A DNA stretch of 64,000 nt from Hyalella azteca (GCF_000764305.2 NW_025931949.1:558001-622000); one strand, 5' to 3'; positions 1 through 15,749 are shown, counted from the stretch's first letter. Notes: generated from the sequence alone by a model not told the origin. Translations and numbers: made by a program.

Positions 1-3000
1 CTTCCTTAACATGGCTTCTCTGAGTCGGTGGAATCGCTCGAGCGAGTTATCTCTCGTTAAGGTCTGGCAGTTTCTGCCACCCCAAGCTCTCCGTATTTTA
101 TCTGATGAGCTTGCCGTAGTTTACACGTGCAAGTTCTGGCACTTCGGGACTCATGCTTTATTTTATCAACCAATATTTTACGCTTAGGTGAAACTAAAAT
201 GGCTTTCATACTCGTGTATTTTTCCTTAGTTAATTCTAGGAAAAATACGAGAAAATAGAATGTTAATTTTATAATTAAACCACGTTGAAACGATCGCCGC
301 TGTCTGATATTTCAAGACATCTTGAGCTCAAGTTTTTTTACGTACGTTGTGAATAGACTTTTGATTTATTTCCATATTTTTCATGAACGAGTCTTGAATA
401 CATAAATCTTACGTTTTTGTAATCAAATAGTTTTCGTGGATCTTCAACGAGTCTTTGATTGTTTTCAAAGCTTGATGTTTGTGCGAAGCAACCTTGTAGA
501 AAATTGTGCTGTTTGCACGTTAGTAGCGATAAATATTTGCCGACGAAGGTTTACTTCTGTACGTGTTTGTCTTGAGACACGCGTAAACAGCGAGCCGATG
601 TGAAGCCAGTAGCAAGGTGAAGCAAGCATTAGGCCGCCCAGCTCAAGTTTTAATTACAGGTCATGATGCGGTGGCCACTAATCGCGTTTGAGCTCTCCTC
701 GATGATGTGCTGTAATAAGTCATAGGTGGGTTAGAGATGACCTGTACTACAGGCAGGCAATTGTTGTTGCACACTAGTATAAGTATAGGATGTAAATTAA
801 CAGTTATCTTTCTTTTATAAAATGTCTCATTATAAATTGAAGTTAGGAAATTAAAATTGTCAATGGTTGTCGAGTGGCAGAGCATCATGTTAATTGCTTA
901 ATTGGCAGTGGTCAGTCGATAACGATGTCTATTTGGATCCATATGATTACATATTATTGTAATCAAATTTCCTCTAACGATTTATATATACATGAAATTT
1001 TTGAGCTTCATTTAAGAAAGGCTGAAAGGAGGTGGTTTTAAAGAGGGAAACCTGACGAAACTTATTCCGTTCGCTTTCTTATCACACCAACGAACTTGCC
1101 CATTTTATCATTATTTAAGCTCAATTTGAAAGGAAAAATTTTATGAGAGATAATACTTGTGAACAAAATAGAAATTTTTAAAGCATTTTACCTAGATTCA
1201 AGTACTCGATAATTGATTCCAAAACTTTTACTTCTGCTTCAAACTATCCTCTGGATAATTTTCAATAGCATATTTAGTTATATTCGAAACCAATCTAATT
1301 TCGTGCAATTATATAGATAATATGTTAGTTGTAACAATACGTCTCTGAACAGGCCTTCTAAAAATAGCCAGACCATATTTGCGAGCTCTTTATTCAAGTT
1401 AACTACTAATGCATGGCATAGAAGTTGAATGGCTTGCCGTTTTATCCCGTGTTTGACGATGCTATAATTTATCCCGGAATGTTGAGTGTGTTTGCAACTG
1501 ATGGGTAGGTTCTGTCATTATTTTCCAAGAGGTACAAGCAAGACGCATCAGATGTCAATAGTTCGCCGAGTACTTTACCATGTGTTGTTCTGATCCCATA
1601 GGATGCTCTCGACCCCTTTATGTGTACGTAAACTAATGCTTTTGAAGTTCTCAGGAGAGAGAAGCTCCGCTTTGGCTAAAGACTTTATAAATATTTGATG
1701 CCCTCTCGAATTCTCGCTCACAAAGTATGAACCTTCGAAGTTTCGGGCCGTATATATAATGTATGGCGGCATTTACCACCCTGATCATGCACCCATGAAA
1801 TTTCTCGCTATCAATTTGCATGCGTTCACGTCCGCGTCCATTCTAGTGCCAAGGTTATAGTTTGCCATAAAAAAAGTTGCTGCGCGCTCACAGCCTCGGG
1901 AGCGCACTCATCAGTGAAGTTTAATATCGTCCTGCGACGACTTCAGTGAACCGTGAACTTGAAAGGCTTAGCCTTTTATCCAGCGTGATTGTTCTTGCGT
2001 ATCGCTGTGCATCATGCTAGTTTGATCATGCCCTTCTTTACCAGTGGGTCGCATGTATTATACGAGGGCTGGAGAGCGTGACGAAGCTTTGCGAGTTCGT
2101 GCTTGCGTGGGGAGGCTCGTGGCTTTACTCTCACGTGATGGAAGAGTTATGCCAACTAAGACCGACGTCACACGAGAACACAGTTGCAGTCCGCGACCCT
2201 GAACTGCATGAGCTTCAAGCCACGAGTCCTGCTGTTGTCTTAAGCTTCATAAGCCCCTTCCACTTTATGATGCTATTCATCATCCTATGTTAGTGACCAA
2301 GCCATTACGATGTATTAAATACCCTTGCTTATTAAATTGTTATTAGTTCTGAATAAGCAAACCTAGGTGAACATTCGTAAAATAATTAATACACGAGCAG
2401 CTTTTAAAAAGCTACAAATCGCCCAATGCATGTGAAATGTTTCAGTAGCTAGGTATGCGCTTTTTCTCATAACTGATTTTACGCTTAAGTGATATATTTG
2501 CTTTCGATTCTAGAATTATTTCGTTTCTTGGGAATAAGGTAAATTTTTGTCAATGAGTCTTTTGAACAGGTGAGATGAATTACAAGTCAGCTCTGTTGTT
2601 TGATTCCTTATGCTTTAGCGCAATAAAAGCAGCCAAACTAACTCATTTCATGCCTACGGTTTGACTGGAATATTGTACGAAAGTTCGACCGAGGAAGCTC
2701 ATATAGTCTTGTCCTGAGAGGAATTGGCACATCATTTATTTCTATTAGATAATATTTTCTGAATTTAATGGCAAAGTGTGCATTTTTGTACTGTGTTCTG
2801 AATTACATGATGATTAATAAAACTTCTCCGTAATTTGGGGTTGAACCTAAGATTATTAAATCTAGGTCTACACAATATAACGGATGAAAAATTTCCTGCT
2901 CTCACTTCATTATTTGTTCCACCCTCCAGCCTTTCGCCTGCCTTTTAGCTGCTCCTCACGGCCTCATCACTCATTTTGTCAGAGAATTAGAAGAATGCTT

Positions 3001-6000
3001 CGCTACATTGCTTCTTTCTTGTTGTTCACAGATGAAATAAGGAGCACCAGCTTCCTTAATGTCTTAATTAAGTAATTCTGGCTCGCAACAAAACCTGCCT
3101 TCCGACGAGCTTCTCTGGTCCAGGCCCGCTGGATTTATCTATATGCGACTAGAGATATCGAAGTGTTATTTTTTAATGCTTTAGATTGTTGAACATATAA
3201 CCTGTTACCCTAATTATATTTACTTCTATCATATAAATCATTCTTCATATTTCGAAATTTTAAACTGCATTTTCTCGTTTTCAAAATTTTTCGAGAATTT
3301 TTTTATTTTATTTATCATCAGTCAAAAGTTATAGTTTCATTTTTTAATCGAAAAATTTACAACAATATTCTTTCGGTATTTTCGCAGCAAATTTTGTGAG
3401 CTTTAGGTATTTCATCTTTGCAAACCGTGAGATTTTAGCCCGTTTCGCACCTCCAATTTTTTTCATCGCGGGCTGTCGGCTGCTCGTAAACTTCGCTCCT
3501 ACTTAGAACGCAATATTCGCCAGCGCTGCTCTGCAATATGCATACTGACCTCTGCAATATTGTGCGGTAATTGCTGGTAAAGAACGGCAATGAAGCGGCA
3601 CCGATGGTGCGGCCGCTCTCGCTCCCCAAATTCCGAATCTAGTTAACGCGAATTGTAAAACGCTGGCCAGGTTGTCGCAGTTACTGCGCTCACTGCTTCC
3701 CCTTCCTCGTCATAAAAATCGTGTTTATGCTTCATGCGACACCCGCTTCTTTGCTGCCAAACCTCCCCTGCTGAAAGTCCGTGTGCAACACTACTCGGGT
3801 GCACTAAAAATTTCTATCTTCTCCTGACGAAATTGCGAATTTTATGATCGTGCACAAATGGGATAAAGCTCGCCTTGCAATCTTGCTTTGATTCAATCAA
3901 GCTTCCTCCTGTTTGTATCAAATGAATTTTTTTTGCATAACCCTTATTATGCTAGTAAAAATATAAATTCCTTTAACTCGTTCCGAAATTCTAGCGAGAA
4001 TCAAATTCATTATATGTAATATACAATTTATTTTGTAACGTGCTTTTGTGATGGAATTGTTGTGGTAGTTTGTTGAAATGCGGTGGATAGTTTGTATTCG
4101 ATTAATCATAAATTTATACGTTTTTCCTTCTGCTCTTTCATTTAAGAAGAAATGACTAATTCTAGGAAATTTACAGACTGGTTTTACGCAAGATGGGTTT
4201 GTTTGTACGCCATTTTTCATGGCCCGAAAAGACTTTTTACCGCACCATATAAGAATGGAATTCTTCTGTTGACTCGATTTGTTCCTAGTCTACTGCCGCT
4301 CTCATGAAGCAGAAAAACTACTCGTATTTCTCGAGCCAATAAACCGATAACCGTTAACGGTGTTTCTGAACCGCCTTCATGCGCCGTCCTGCCGGTCTTC
4401 CGTATATACGGCAGGTGTGAGAGTTGCTAAATTTGCTTCCGAAGAATGTTAGCCTTTCGGCGACTTTGTTATTACTAAAAAACACCATTTATGCTTTTAA
4501 ACTCGTTTGGTGCCTATACTTCTTCTCACTGATGTTTTACCAGTTCTTGCGGTAGCGTTTATTCCAATGAAATGTGAGATCTGTGTTCGAAAATTCCGAG
4601 ATTCATGAACAGAATTTCTATCGGCATGTGATAATTTTTTACGAATTAGTTGTAACAAATTGATCAAAAAGTATTAATTCATAAAATAGAGTAGAATTTC
4701 GATCTCAAGCTCATGCTTAATAAGTTTGTTGATCAATCTTCGTTAGGCCATGAGAAGCGTGGCATGCCCAAGTTTGAACAACACCCAGCGATGCTAAATC
4801 ATTTTTTACACAACCCGATAAAAATCGTCTGCCTGTAAGGTGGTGTTCCTTGTCGGATGCCTCCTGCGGAATTCATTATTAGCCAGGAAGACTAGTTATA
4901 ATGAACCTGACTTCTTTTTCATTCCGCTGTCCCAAACTGGTTTTTCGTTTCACCCATTGTGCTCTAAAAGACTAATGATGTCCATTCGTTTCTCTCTGTT
5001 CGCACCTCGTTAACTTGTGGTACCAGATCTACTCGCCAGATATAATGTCAGCGGGTCGGTTTAGAGCCTCTCCGATTTTCTTGTTAATTCTTATCCGATG
5101 AGATTTTCGTAAAATGTGTTCGAATGAATTCCAGTTCTGTATCTTTTCGTATTTACAAGACCATTTTTGGTTCAACAGACGATTTGCATCGTTTACTTGT
5201 ATATCAAGGAGCTTGTTGTGTGTGCTCCCTTGAATCCACTCCGCCACGTTAGGAACACAAACGAGGATTTGATGTCAGAGCGTACAACTCTGCCTACCCT
5301 CAGTGACGTTATAGTTGAAGTATCATCTTCCTGTGTCGGTAGCAATTGCATGGCGGTTGTGCCTGCCTGTCCGTTGAGCCTGTTGTTGCTCTCGCTTCCC
5401 TCTGTTGGGATTATAATTCCCTTATTAGCAGTCACATCACGACCTCGCAGCGTCCAACCGGAATGTCGGGGAAGGTCCCAGGCTTTAGTGAGCGATAATC
5501 GTGTTAGTCGACACCCGCTCCTGCGTCCCGTGCTCAGCTTCTCCTCGTTCAGCGATCGCCTCCTGCAATTAATTAATCACCTTCTCTCGTCTATTCGGTA
5601 TCGACTGTCTAAGAAACGTCTGTCATTTCCAAGGATTGGTTAATAGTTAACAACATTTGGTTGAGATGGCTGTCAAATAAAGTCATTTAATAGGGTTGTG
5701 TACTCAACTTGAAGCCTGGCATTGGTTCTAATATTAGAGAGTGTCTTTTCTGGATTAAACGGGTTAAATTATTGTTACCAATTTCGCCAAGCTTTAACAA
5801 GCTCAGAAGTTTTGGGCATGATTAAAAAATTGTTCCTAACTTTTCAAATTTTGTTATGCGAGTAGGAATACGTTTCTAAATTATTTTTATGAGTGTTCAA
5901 AATGGTTGGAAATGGATACAACACTTACCTTGACTATCAGTACATATCTATGTTCACAGTAAAAACCTTTAGGTTAAAGATTCTAATATATTTTTCTAAC

Positions 6001-9000
6001 ACGTTAATTTCTTTACTTCCTTTCGTTGTTGGGTTACACTACTGGTTTCAAATGTCGTGATCGATAGTTCGATTGTGTTCCTCGTGTGTAGCAACAATGA
6101 GATGTATCGCCGGGATGCGAGAACCTCATAAACTTTGTAAAGTACAGACGAGTAAGAGAGAGCAATCGCAAGACGGTATATATACCAGTGGCGGGGCCGC
6201 ATCTCTGAGCCCCTGCTTAGCTTGGACCTCGAGAAAACGCCACAAACAATTCAGGCTTTGTCTTCCGAGACTCCCCCTTGACTTTGTTCTATTCGCGTCT
6301 CCTGAATATCGTAGTGTACATCCATTTCAGTATTCACGGCGCCGCCGCCGCCATTCTCATACGTCTCCAATTTGAAGTTGAAGCTCTAGTCACGTGTCTC
6401 GAATGCAGCTCTCTTGCCTGCTAAACATTATCGTTAAGCACTTGTACTCATCATAATTTTCGTGTCAACTGAACTCTAACAGAAACCCTTTGGAACTTTT
6501 TCATTAACCATTCATTCATTAAGTCATTCGTGCATCAATTGTTTATTCAATGCGATGCAATAGCCGAGTAGTCGATGGATGACTATATTGAAATTCATGT
6601 GCAATTTCCTAGCTTTGTTCCCTGTACATTAATGTGAGTTTGAGATAATGTTACGTTTTTATTTATAGCTGTTACTCACCGACTTTGCGTTGGTCGGCAT
6701 TCAAAATCTCGTTCATATTCCACTTTGCTTGAGGTGTGCGCCCGGGATCCCGACGACTCTAATGTCTTTGCAATTAGAGGCAGCGCTTGTGCTTAGCTTG
6801 TTCCCCGAGCCTGGATTATTTGCTTTTATATTCCGACTTGTAAAAAGTGTAAGTGGTCCCTGCCACAAGGCTTGCCTCCGCTCTGCCACTGATTGCGTTA
6901 GGAAACTTTGCATTTCATTTTGCTTCAGTTTTTACAAAGTTGTCTTTAAAGAAATTGGCTAAACAATTTTTTAATTAAATCGAAGAATTATATTTGCTTC
7001 TTTGCTAACTGAAATCCTGCTAGAACTTAATATGACCATAATAGTATTGTTAATTCTGTAGAAAAGGTGAATTGATTGTAATTATCATCTTCCTCTACCA
7101 AAGATTGCAGATATATTTAAGCTATTCTTGTCTCTCAAGATGAGCGCTAGAGGGCATATTCACATTTTAAAACTTTTCAGTTCGATGTTTTTGTGTGGCT
7201 GAATGATAATGGAACTCATTGTTTTTCGATCTTTCATCCGTGGCGTAGTTGAAGACATATAAATGATTCGGCGAGATCGCTTCTCAAGTGTTTGCTGTCT
7301 CGGTTCGAGATCACATTGAACGTGCTCAATTGAGTGCGTAGCAATTGCGACCACAAGTCAAACAATATTTTCCTGGTTTATTTAACTAAGGTGAGGAACG
7401 CTCCATACTTCCTTTGAAATGCTCGTTTCAGTAATCAGTATACTGGTACTTTTCTAGTACTCTAGAACTTTTCATGTGACGGATTATCGCATACTCGTAG
7501 AATTAAATACGTTATATATGTTCCTTGTTTCATTGAAATTTCTTGGAAAAATTATTAAATGCATTATTTAGTAACAAAATTAGATCGTCCTTCCTAATGA
7601 GGTATTACTGGCTCATTTTAATCATTCTCTCGCTGAACGGCTATTATTTCATAAAAGCAAGCGTTGTTACTGGCTCACCTGCAACATGATACCACAGAGT
7701 GGGTGTAGCTGCACGGGACGCGCAGTTCATATCCTCGCACGTTCTGCCGATTGCATACAAGCCTGCGTCGCTCTCCCTCCGTCGCTCATATTCTTTGGTG
7801 CACTTATCTACGCCATTAAAATTGATAACAATCATCAATTACTTATCAAACTATTCTAAGTATTGACAATAGCATCAAACAAATTGCCTCCAATCAGAAG
7901 TATGTTATGATTTCGTGAAAATTTTGTTGTTATTTTGAACGAGTGTTTGGAGTACACTGCAGCGTCGCAGATGTTGGTCCCACCCGACACTGCAGGGGCG
8001 TTGTCCAGGAGTTTGGAGTGTGGGCGCTCTCTGGCGCCCGCTGGTCGATTGCACCGGCCCAGTCTGGAACTTTATACAGAGGCGCAACTTTTATATTTCA
8101 AGAATGGCATGAAATTTACATTTTTCAAGGACGAAAAGTCTTGAAGCTGACCTTTTTATACATTTTTCAGTGCATCTAAAACTTTCAAGTCTCAAGCATT
8201 ATTATTATTGATTAAATTGGCGTTTATTTAAAGTCTGAAATATCAGTTGAGGCAAAAACTGTCTTTAGCTCATCTGATCTGAAATACTCCTCAAGAATGT
8301 CGAAACTCTATAAAATATACGGAAACTTTATTTCCCATCTTGTGAGATGTCTATGAATCTTTCTTCAATATGAACAATATGAGAAGAAACATAGTAAGAA
8401 AATAGAAAATTCGGGACGAAACATAAGTTGTTTGGATTTATTAGCCATGCCATTTCCAACCTTTCTCGTTTTCGATTCAATACCCATTTCGTTCGCAAGC
8501 TGGAGCTGTCTCCTGAGGGCTTGTAACACCGATTTCTCAATCAAAATTTCCTACGATCTCATTAGTAGAAGTTTAACTTGTTCCATGGACGCTCATCCAA
8601 TTTACTAGCACTGATCTCTCTGTCTATAGCCTGAGCCAAAATATCCTCTGCTAATTTCCGCGGCGAGCCTCCAGCAGCATCGGTGAAAAATGTTCTTGAT
8701 GGGACGTGATAGCATTATCTGGTGGTGACAGCCGTGCTCCTGAGCCGGGACTTATACGAGGATCTTGCCTTCTTGCTCCCACCGCATGCAAATTCGGTTC
8801 CTCTTTATGATCGTGTGATTGGTTGCCGTGCTGCCATGTGTGGCCGGGCTGTCAAACGGGTCTTCGCTATCAAATGTGTTCGTATTCAGTCGCCTGTCTG
8901 TTAAACTGAACTGAAATTTATGGTTTTTTTTTCGTTGACTCGCGTATTGCCTTTACAACATCACAATTTGACCGCTGCACTTTGTTTTTTATGGCTGTTC

Positions 9001-12000
9001 ATACACAATTCAATCGATTGTGTTTCTTGTTTAAAGATAAATAAACATGTTTTGCAATATTTTTTTAATTGCTCTCAGAAATTCCTATTATGATCGTGTT
9101 AACTGATGATAAATTATTGCGAGGGGGAGGAATAATCTAACAAATTATTAAAATTATTACACTGGTTATTATTAATATTGCATATTGTAATTATTACATT
9201 ATATACTGGTACACATTCAATTAATGTGTGTAATAACACTGCTAATTTCAAACCATTGAATGAGATTTTAGGTACAATTCTCGTGATGTTCTTTGATGAC
9301 GGTTAGGTGCCCCGATAAATTCACAATTTATTTTATTCAACAGGTAAGAATTATTTCCCGGCCGGGTGGCGAGTGTCTTTGCTGCTCCCGACAGGTGAGT
9401 ACATCAAAGTATTTTAATTTATTTTGTAGTACTACAAAAACTACGGGTTAAATATCGTTTCGCTAGTGCCTTCGAAAAAAAGTTTAATTCCGACGTGTTT
9501 AATAGGCTATGCGTTTTTGAACCGCTCAGTTCTGTCAGTTCAAATAATATTTATTGTCAATCAGCCATCCTTACAGCACCTGCCTTGCAAGTGACATTCA
9601 ACCGATCCATCAACGAGCCATTTTACTATCGGTTCCTTCATCAATGGTCCTGTTGTGTGCTCTTTATTTTCATTTTGCTTGATCACAAACATACGGTCCA
9701 GTTGAGATTCGAACGACTTAATTAACAGATTATCTCCTGCTAATAAGACTGTTGCCTGAAGGCTATTCTCTCTACACGTGCACGCATTATTCGATTACCT
9801 TAAAGCTTTTGATGTATACTTCAGTTGAACTATCCCATACGTCGACTGCACAGATGTCAGCCTCGCGAGCTGCGCAATTAGGAACTTGTGAGCGGCCTCT
9901 TTTGTCCGATCAGCCTGCGTTGTGTTTGTGTGGTTGCAATAAAAACATGAACGTTGAGTATAAAATGAACGTTTATTAGGTCCCTTCCGATCGTGAGACA
10001 CCGTTTCCAAGCACTCATTCGTGTGATTACGTAACGCAGACCGTTCGAAAACTCTGCCATTAATACCTCTTAATTTGATTATCCCAGGAGCAGTAACGGT
10101 AAAAGTAGCCAACAAACGGCGCTTTTGATATCATTGCGGTCACATGACTCTCGTAAAATGACCATAAAACCTGCGCTTCAAGAATAAGTAAGACTCCATT
10201 TTTATTGCTCTTGGAATCTGAAACTCGACCGTGGAGAGTTGAACGACTGCTCATTGCTCATCATCTCAGGTTTATTTGCGCCCTTTTGAGGGAAAGAGGC
10301 GGGCTGGCGCCTGTCAATCAGCCCTTATAAACACTTACAAGGGATATTCCGAACGTTGGGGTGGTGGCTTCCCAACATATAGTTACCCGTTCATTTGCAA
10401 TGTTTGATGGAGGTATTACTTCAATCATAATGTGCGTCTCCTTCTTCATACTTTGTAGCAAATTTCATGAAACATTTTTGCCTCGCTCATTTCCGTTTGA
10501 AGAATCTAAATCACATATTGCACTCTCGTTGTTTAGTCGAACTCATTGGCCCTCTGGTTACCATAGTTACGTGGCTAAGAACTTCAATTTCTCTTCAAGG
10601 CATTCAGCTCATTGTTGGCTGTGCCTGCGGTATATACTTTAGAGGGCGTGCCGCGCACTCTGTACATCATCTAGCCGGCAAGTGTCAATACAGTCCAGGA
10701 GTTGGTGCAATGGACTGGGCTGCATGAACAGACCACAGCTGCTTTTGAGTTCGTCTTTGTTGTGCGCAGTTCAGAATTGTCGAGGCGAGTACTCCAACTT
10801 CACAGCTTGGTTGCCTCTGGTCCTCTGTAAAGCCTCTATAATCGAGATCAAAGCTAGAGCTCAACATCTGTTTGCCACGCCGTCTCGGAGAGAGATTTGT
10901 TATTTACTTTTTATTCAACAATTACTCGAATGTTTGCGTGAATGCTTGAAATATGTATGAATGTATTATCATTATTTCTTAAAGTAACAGAAATGAAGTA
11001 ACATCACCTAATGCTTCACAGCCTTGCATAATAAATCAGGGTGTAATATTGCTCGCGCTCCCTGATATGACGCTGATAAATAAATCTCATTTTCATGTGG
11101 TCTTATAGCATTCTAAATAATATTGAATTTCTTGTAGATTAAACGGTTCCAACCTCTGCCGTAACTCTCACCAGTGGATAGAAGAATTATTGATTTTACT
11201 TTGAGTTGAAACCACCTGCCACATTACTTCACAATTTCATCCAACGGTCGGAAAAGGTTTATCAATCCCATACACCATTGGTAATTCTGATCCAGGTCAC
11301 GTCATTTACTTACAAAGTATTTCAGAGTTCAGTTTCATGTATAAACACCACTTCCTAATATTTTCCAATAAACTCATTTTTTATCGAAATAAATTTGTTA
11401 TCTAATTTCCTATGAATTTTAATGGAGATGGTCGTACGATGTGGTCTTCTTGATATAATACTTGTGAACTTGTTACTGCGTTGACGGAGTCGCGCATACG
11501 TTGAACGGTGATACTTTTGACTAAAGTCCTATGGTAATAAATTCGCATATAAAACAGCACCATGTGTGCTGTTGCTGTTCGAGCGACGCCCCTTCCTCTC
11601 CAGATGAAGGGGGAGATTAAAACAGGAGAAGCACCCTTTATACATCATGTATTAGCAGCACGTGGGAAGTTTTGTTTGTACCCTGTATATCCATGGTGTA
11701 TAGATCACGATGAACGAAACTTCCATCCTGAGTGATATATACTGAATTATTGAATTATATCAGGCAAATGATGATACGTAAATTTAATTCGTTTAATAGC
11801 TGTTTAGAGTATATTCTCGAGTACGTCAGCCGCCCTCGGGTCTGCAATTTTTGCCGGCAAGGAAGCCAAGAAAACTGTAGTTCTAGTTCCCTCAAGACAC
11901 TTGCTAATTTCTTATGATAATTTTATGCTAAGTACGCGTGCGTTCGGAATAAATTATGTTTGAATAAATTATCCCGCATTGTTTTTTCCCTTTGTAATCG

Positions 12001-15000
12001 CTGGCATATGTCAGGTTGGCAACATTGACTTCCGATATTAGACTTCTTTGAGAAAGAACAAAATAGAAGTAAGCGATAAAATATGCAGGCGTTTTGTTAA
12101 ATTCCATAACACTTTCACAGCCTCCGATTTTTTTTTCACTAGCTTTATGTAGACTTTCTACCCGTAATTTTCAGTTTTTATTATAGTTTTATTGCAATAT
12201 AACAACTTATAAGTAAACAAAATATATTGGTCTGTTCATTTGACATGCGGAGCTTTACGAAGATTATTTCCAATACTTATTACGTTATTACACACTTCCA
12301 AAACATATCAAAGATTGTCAAGTTGTGCAATTCTCATCGGTTGTCATATAAACGGCTTAGAACAAATTTACTCGACTTGAAAAGAAGCAAATTATAAGAA
12401 AAATCATTGCCTACTTGATGGAAGCTGCTTGTCATGTCATGGGCGTAGCCGCTCTGGCAATGATGTAGCCATCAGGCATCGGTTTTAGTCTTGGCCTTCT
12501 AATGCTCTACTAACTGGAGACATCGATCGAAACTTTGGGAGCGAGCCAGGCAACCCATGAGAGGCGAAGCATGTCAGCGGATGTCCCAAAGCCCTGATAT
12601 CATTATTTCGGTGTCACATGCTCGACTTGTTGACTTGGCATAGAAAAATTTGACTCCTGCGGCAGCTCTTACGTATTTAAAAGTCCCTTTTGGGACAGGC
12701 AATCGTGTGCTGGATCAACACTGAGCCATACCTAATCACGCTCGTACTCCACCCAAACTGGCGCCTCTCCTGCAGTTCGAGTCTCGGTCCTCTTCTGGTA
12801 CCCGCTTTAGGAGATAAGACTTCACAATGTCGGGTTCTTATCAAGATCAGCAGAAAATGAAGAGCTGTAATTCCGTAATTCTACCATTCGAGAATTCTCC
12901 CTACTCTGCCGACAAGGAACTGTCATACTCGTAACAACGAAAATGCAGTTCATTACAGTTAATCAAGGACACACTATGTGAACTATTTTTAGTGAACCCA
13001 TTTTTGTGAACCATTTTATTTTTAACTTCTTCTCAATTTTTAAATCTACTTTCTTATTTTGATGAGCTCTTTCTTACATGTTCTTCAGTTGCACTGTTTT
13101 CATTTCTTTATATATTCATTGCATTTTAAATTTGAAATAAATTTTTCAACTCCGTAATTCAAGTCTGTTAAATAACAAAACTTTGGCCTGTTTTACATCC
13201 GACTTTCAAAACTTGCTGGAAGCTACTCGCTCTAATCGATTTCATTCAAATAACAAAATATTTACTGCATGAGATAGCCTCTGTCTGCGAAGCCCCGGAG
13301 GTTTCTCCACTGACTGCAGTGCTTGTACAATGTACATCGCTATAACAGACTGTTGGATTGCAATAAATGCTTTTAATGGTTTTTGTGATTGACGCGCGTC
13401 CTTAGAACGTTCGTTTTTTATTGTTTCTAATTCGTAATAAAGGTTTGTTTTGGTCGAGAAATTTTGTCAATCTTGAAATAACTAATTTGATATTATATTT
13501 CTGATCTACAAACGAAATCAAAGGTTCCTCTTATTTTGTTGGAATGAGAAATTGTTTCACGATACTAGTAATTCAAACGACGTCAAATTAGAGAATATTT
13601 CCTATACTCACTCGTCTGGGTAATCAGTGATCATTATCCTCGGCATAGTTGGATTATACCTGAACGATATTATAATCTTTCAGTTCTCAAGCTCTTGAGG
13701 CAATACGTCTTGCGAAGCTTGTTTTATCTCGGTGCCAATCTTTCTACTGTTGATTTATCCTGCGTTTACTTAACACTTCAGTGGGGACTTGACTTCCATA
13801 TAAATATCCGCCGTGGGAGTTTTCTTCTCACACTCGTTGATCTGCACAGTGAGCGTCGATCTGGATGCGGTCATAGTATTGGATATTATTACAACCATGC
13901 GCTGTTAATTCGACCATCATCAAAGATAAGCCCACATGTGATATTACATGCATTAGATCGCACAGTCCGAACTCCATTCAATTCCCGCGTGATTTTCTCG
14001 ATTCCTTTCCTCTTTTTTTTCTTTCGATTAGCATGCATGAGAGGTTCGATTGCAAGCTCTCTCGAGTAACGTTTTTTCGTCATGCTTGACGCGCCTCAAG
14101 ACTCGTTGAGTCCATTATCTATACACCTTACCCTCATCTATGCATCCTCTCTCTTGGTGCGTTTCACATGCGCGCTTGAGTAGATCTCAAGCAGCTCTTC
14201 AGCATGAGGCTCCGTAAAGAACTATAAGAAGAAAAAGATTAAAGCAGTCCCGTCGTGCTTCGCTTCTCAATTCAAACCATGTTTATCTCTGCCTAATTTA
14301 CTCATCACAATTTTCTCGACCTAAGCAGCTTTCGTAGTAAATGTCGTTGATTTTGAGTCTACTGAGCTCCGCCGGCATTAGTATTTAGATTTTCTGTCAG
14401 ATTTCGATTTTATTAGATTATTTCTGCATCGAATACGGCGTTCGCTTTTTTATTCACTCAGCATATACATATGTGCGGGATTGTTGCTTTCGTTTCTTAA
14501 TATTTATTCTCTATTTTTTTGTTATTTTGGTTCGAGTAGATAGATACTAAAAAATTCTCCCTTCAATTAGTTATCGCACTTTTCGATGAAAAATAAGCTA
14601 TCCAATCAATGGATTTTTTTTCAAATTCCACGACCTCAATCAAGTTGAAAAACCTATTACTATTGTCAGTTAACCAATTAATGTATCTCAGTTACTTTGC
14701 TTGCGCTGTAAAGTGGAATTTAATTCTTTGTAGAATTTAGACATCAGTATGCACGTCAAAGAAACTCATTATTATCGCAAAGAATGTCTTTGCTAAGCGA
14801 GTTGCGAGTCTTCACTAAGCAGATGCCGCTATTCAGCGAGTCTCTCCTTTAGCATTCATCTCACCTGACCCATAAGGCGACATTTCTAAGCTCCGTAGGA
14901 ATATTTTAGCGACTCTGCTCCCTCTAATAATTTCCAGCATTATATTTCCAGCCCCATATCTCTTGGGTGTCTCTTTCTCATATTCTGTCTCTATTTTTAT

Positions 15001-15563
15001 CCGGCCGGACTCTGCAAGTTTTACGTTTATCTTATAGTGGAACCGGCTCTGCGAGCACCCTGACAGGCACAATTGGCAAAAAACATCCCAGATTAAAACA
15101 TATCTACAGCCATAATTTTAAGATTCCTCGGCGTAGCGACTGGTGGCAGCCTTTCTTTCCTTGCTGCCGACGGGAACATCGCTCCCCTCGAACGCTCTTT
15201 TTTCGTGCAGAGACCGCGGCGCTTCATGGCTCAGAGACTTCCTCACTCTTTTCAATGGCGAACTTTGAGGGAACAATAATTCTGTTTCACGTCTCATGGC
15301 TTCCCTGTGTGCATCGTTAACTGCGTAACTGGGGGCGGAATGCGTGTCCCATGATAAGTGCTTTCACCTTTATTCGTTCACTGATTTTCAGACTTTGAAT
15401 TACGCGACTTCCTCCTTCACAGCAGTTTAGGCAGCAAGAAGAAACAAGTGTTCCGCTAAGATGGTTTGATTCCGATTTATTCACGTTGCTCAGTAGTAAA
15501 ATATGGATTTTTGCATTATTCATGTTCTATATTCTATGTACCCTAACGTTTCTATTGATCTCA
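1..15563. other. No gene recognised
   Basis: AT-rich sequence with only short frames. The longest, on the + strand at 5167-5643, starts with TTG and shows no domain. A minus-strand pair of overlapping frames at 5029-5435 has somewhat protein-like composition but no recognised family. A TATAAA near 10326 with a GGCGGG nearby has no convincing start site downstream. No RNA gene seen. Confidence 0.6.
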
Positions 15564-15665
15564 GAACTGCTATTAAACAGATTTATATTGGTAAAGTGAT
15601 TGAATGAACTTGGATTGAACAGCCTGCAACTGCAAATATTATCATGTATATCTGTTTAATAGTTC
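15564..15665. repeat. 100-bp inverted repeat
   Basis: CTATTAAACAGAT (15570-15582) is the exact reverse complement of ATCTGTTTAATAG (15650-15662). GAAC outside the left arm (15564-15567) and GTTC outside the right (15662-15665) extend it after a two-base offset. It could be a miniature inverted-repeat element or a structural element just upstream of the CpG-dense block. No clear target-site duplication is visible. Confidence 0.6.
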
Positions 15666-15749
15666 ATGCTTCGCGTTTCACGCCACAGGAAGTAAAAATG
15701 TATGTGTGTGAATGGCATCCATAACAATTTTGGCCATCACTTGAAGCCC

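Noticed and set aside
5167..5643. 158-codon + strand frame as a gene
   Set aside because: Starts with TTG, has no domain, no supported splice sites and overlaps a protein-like antisense frame.
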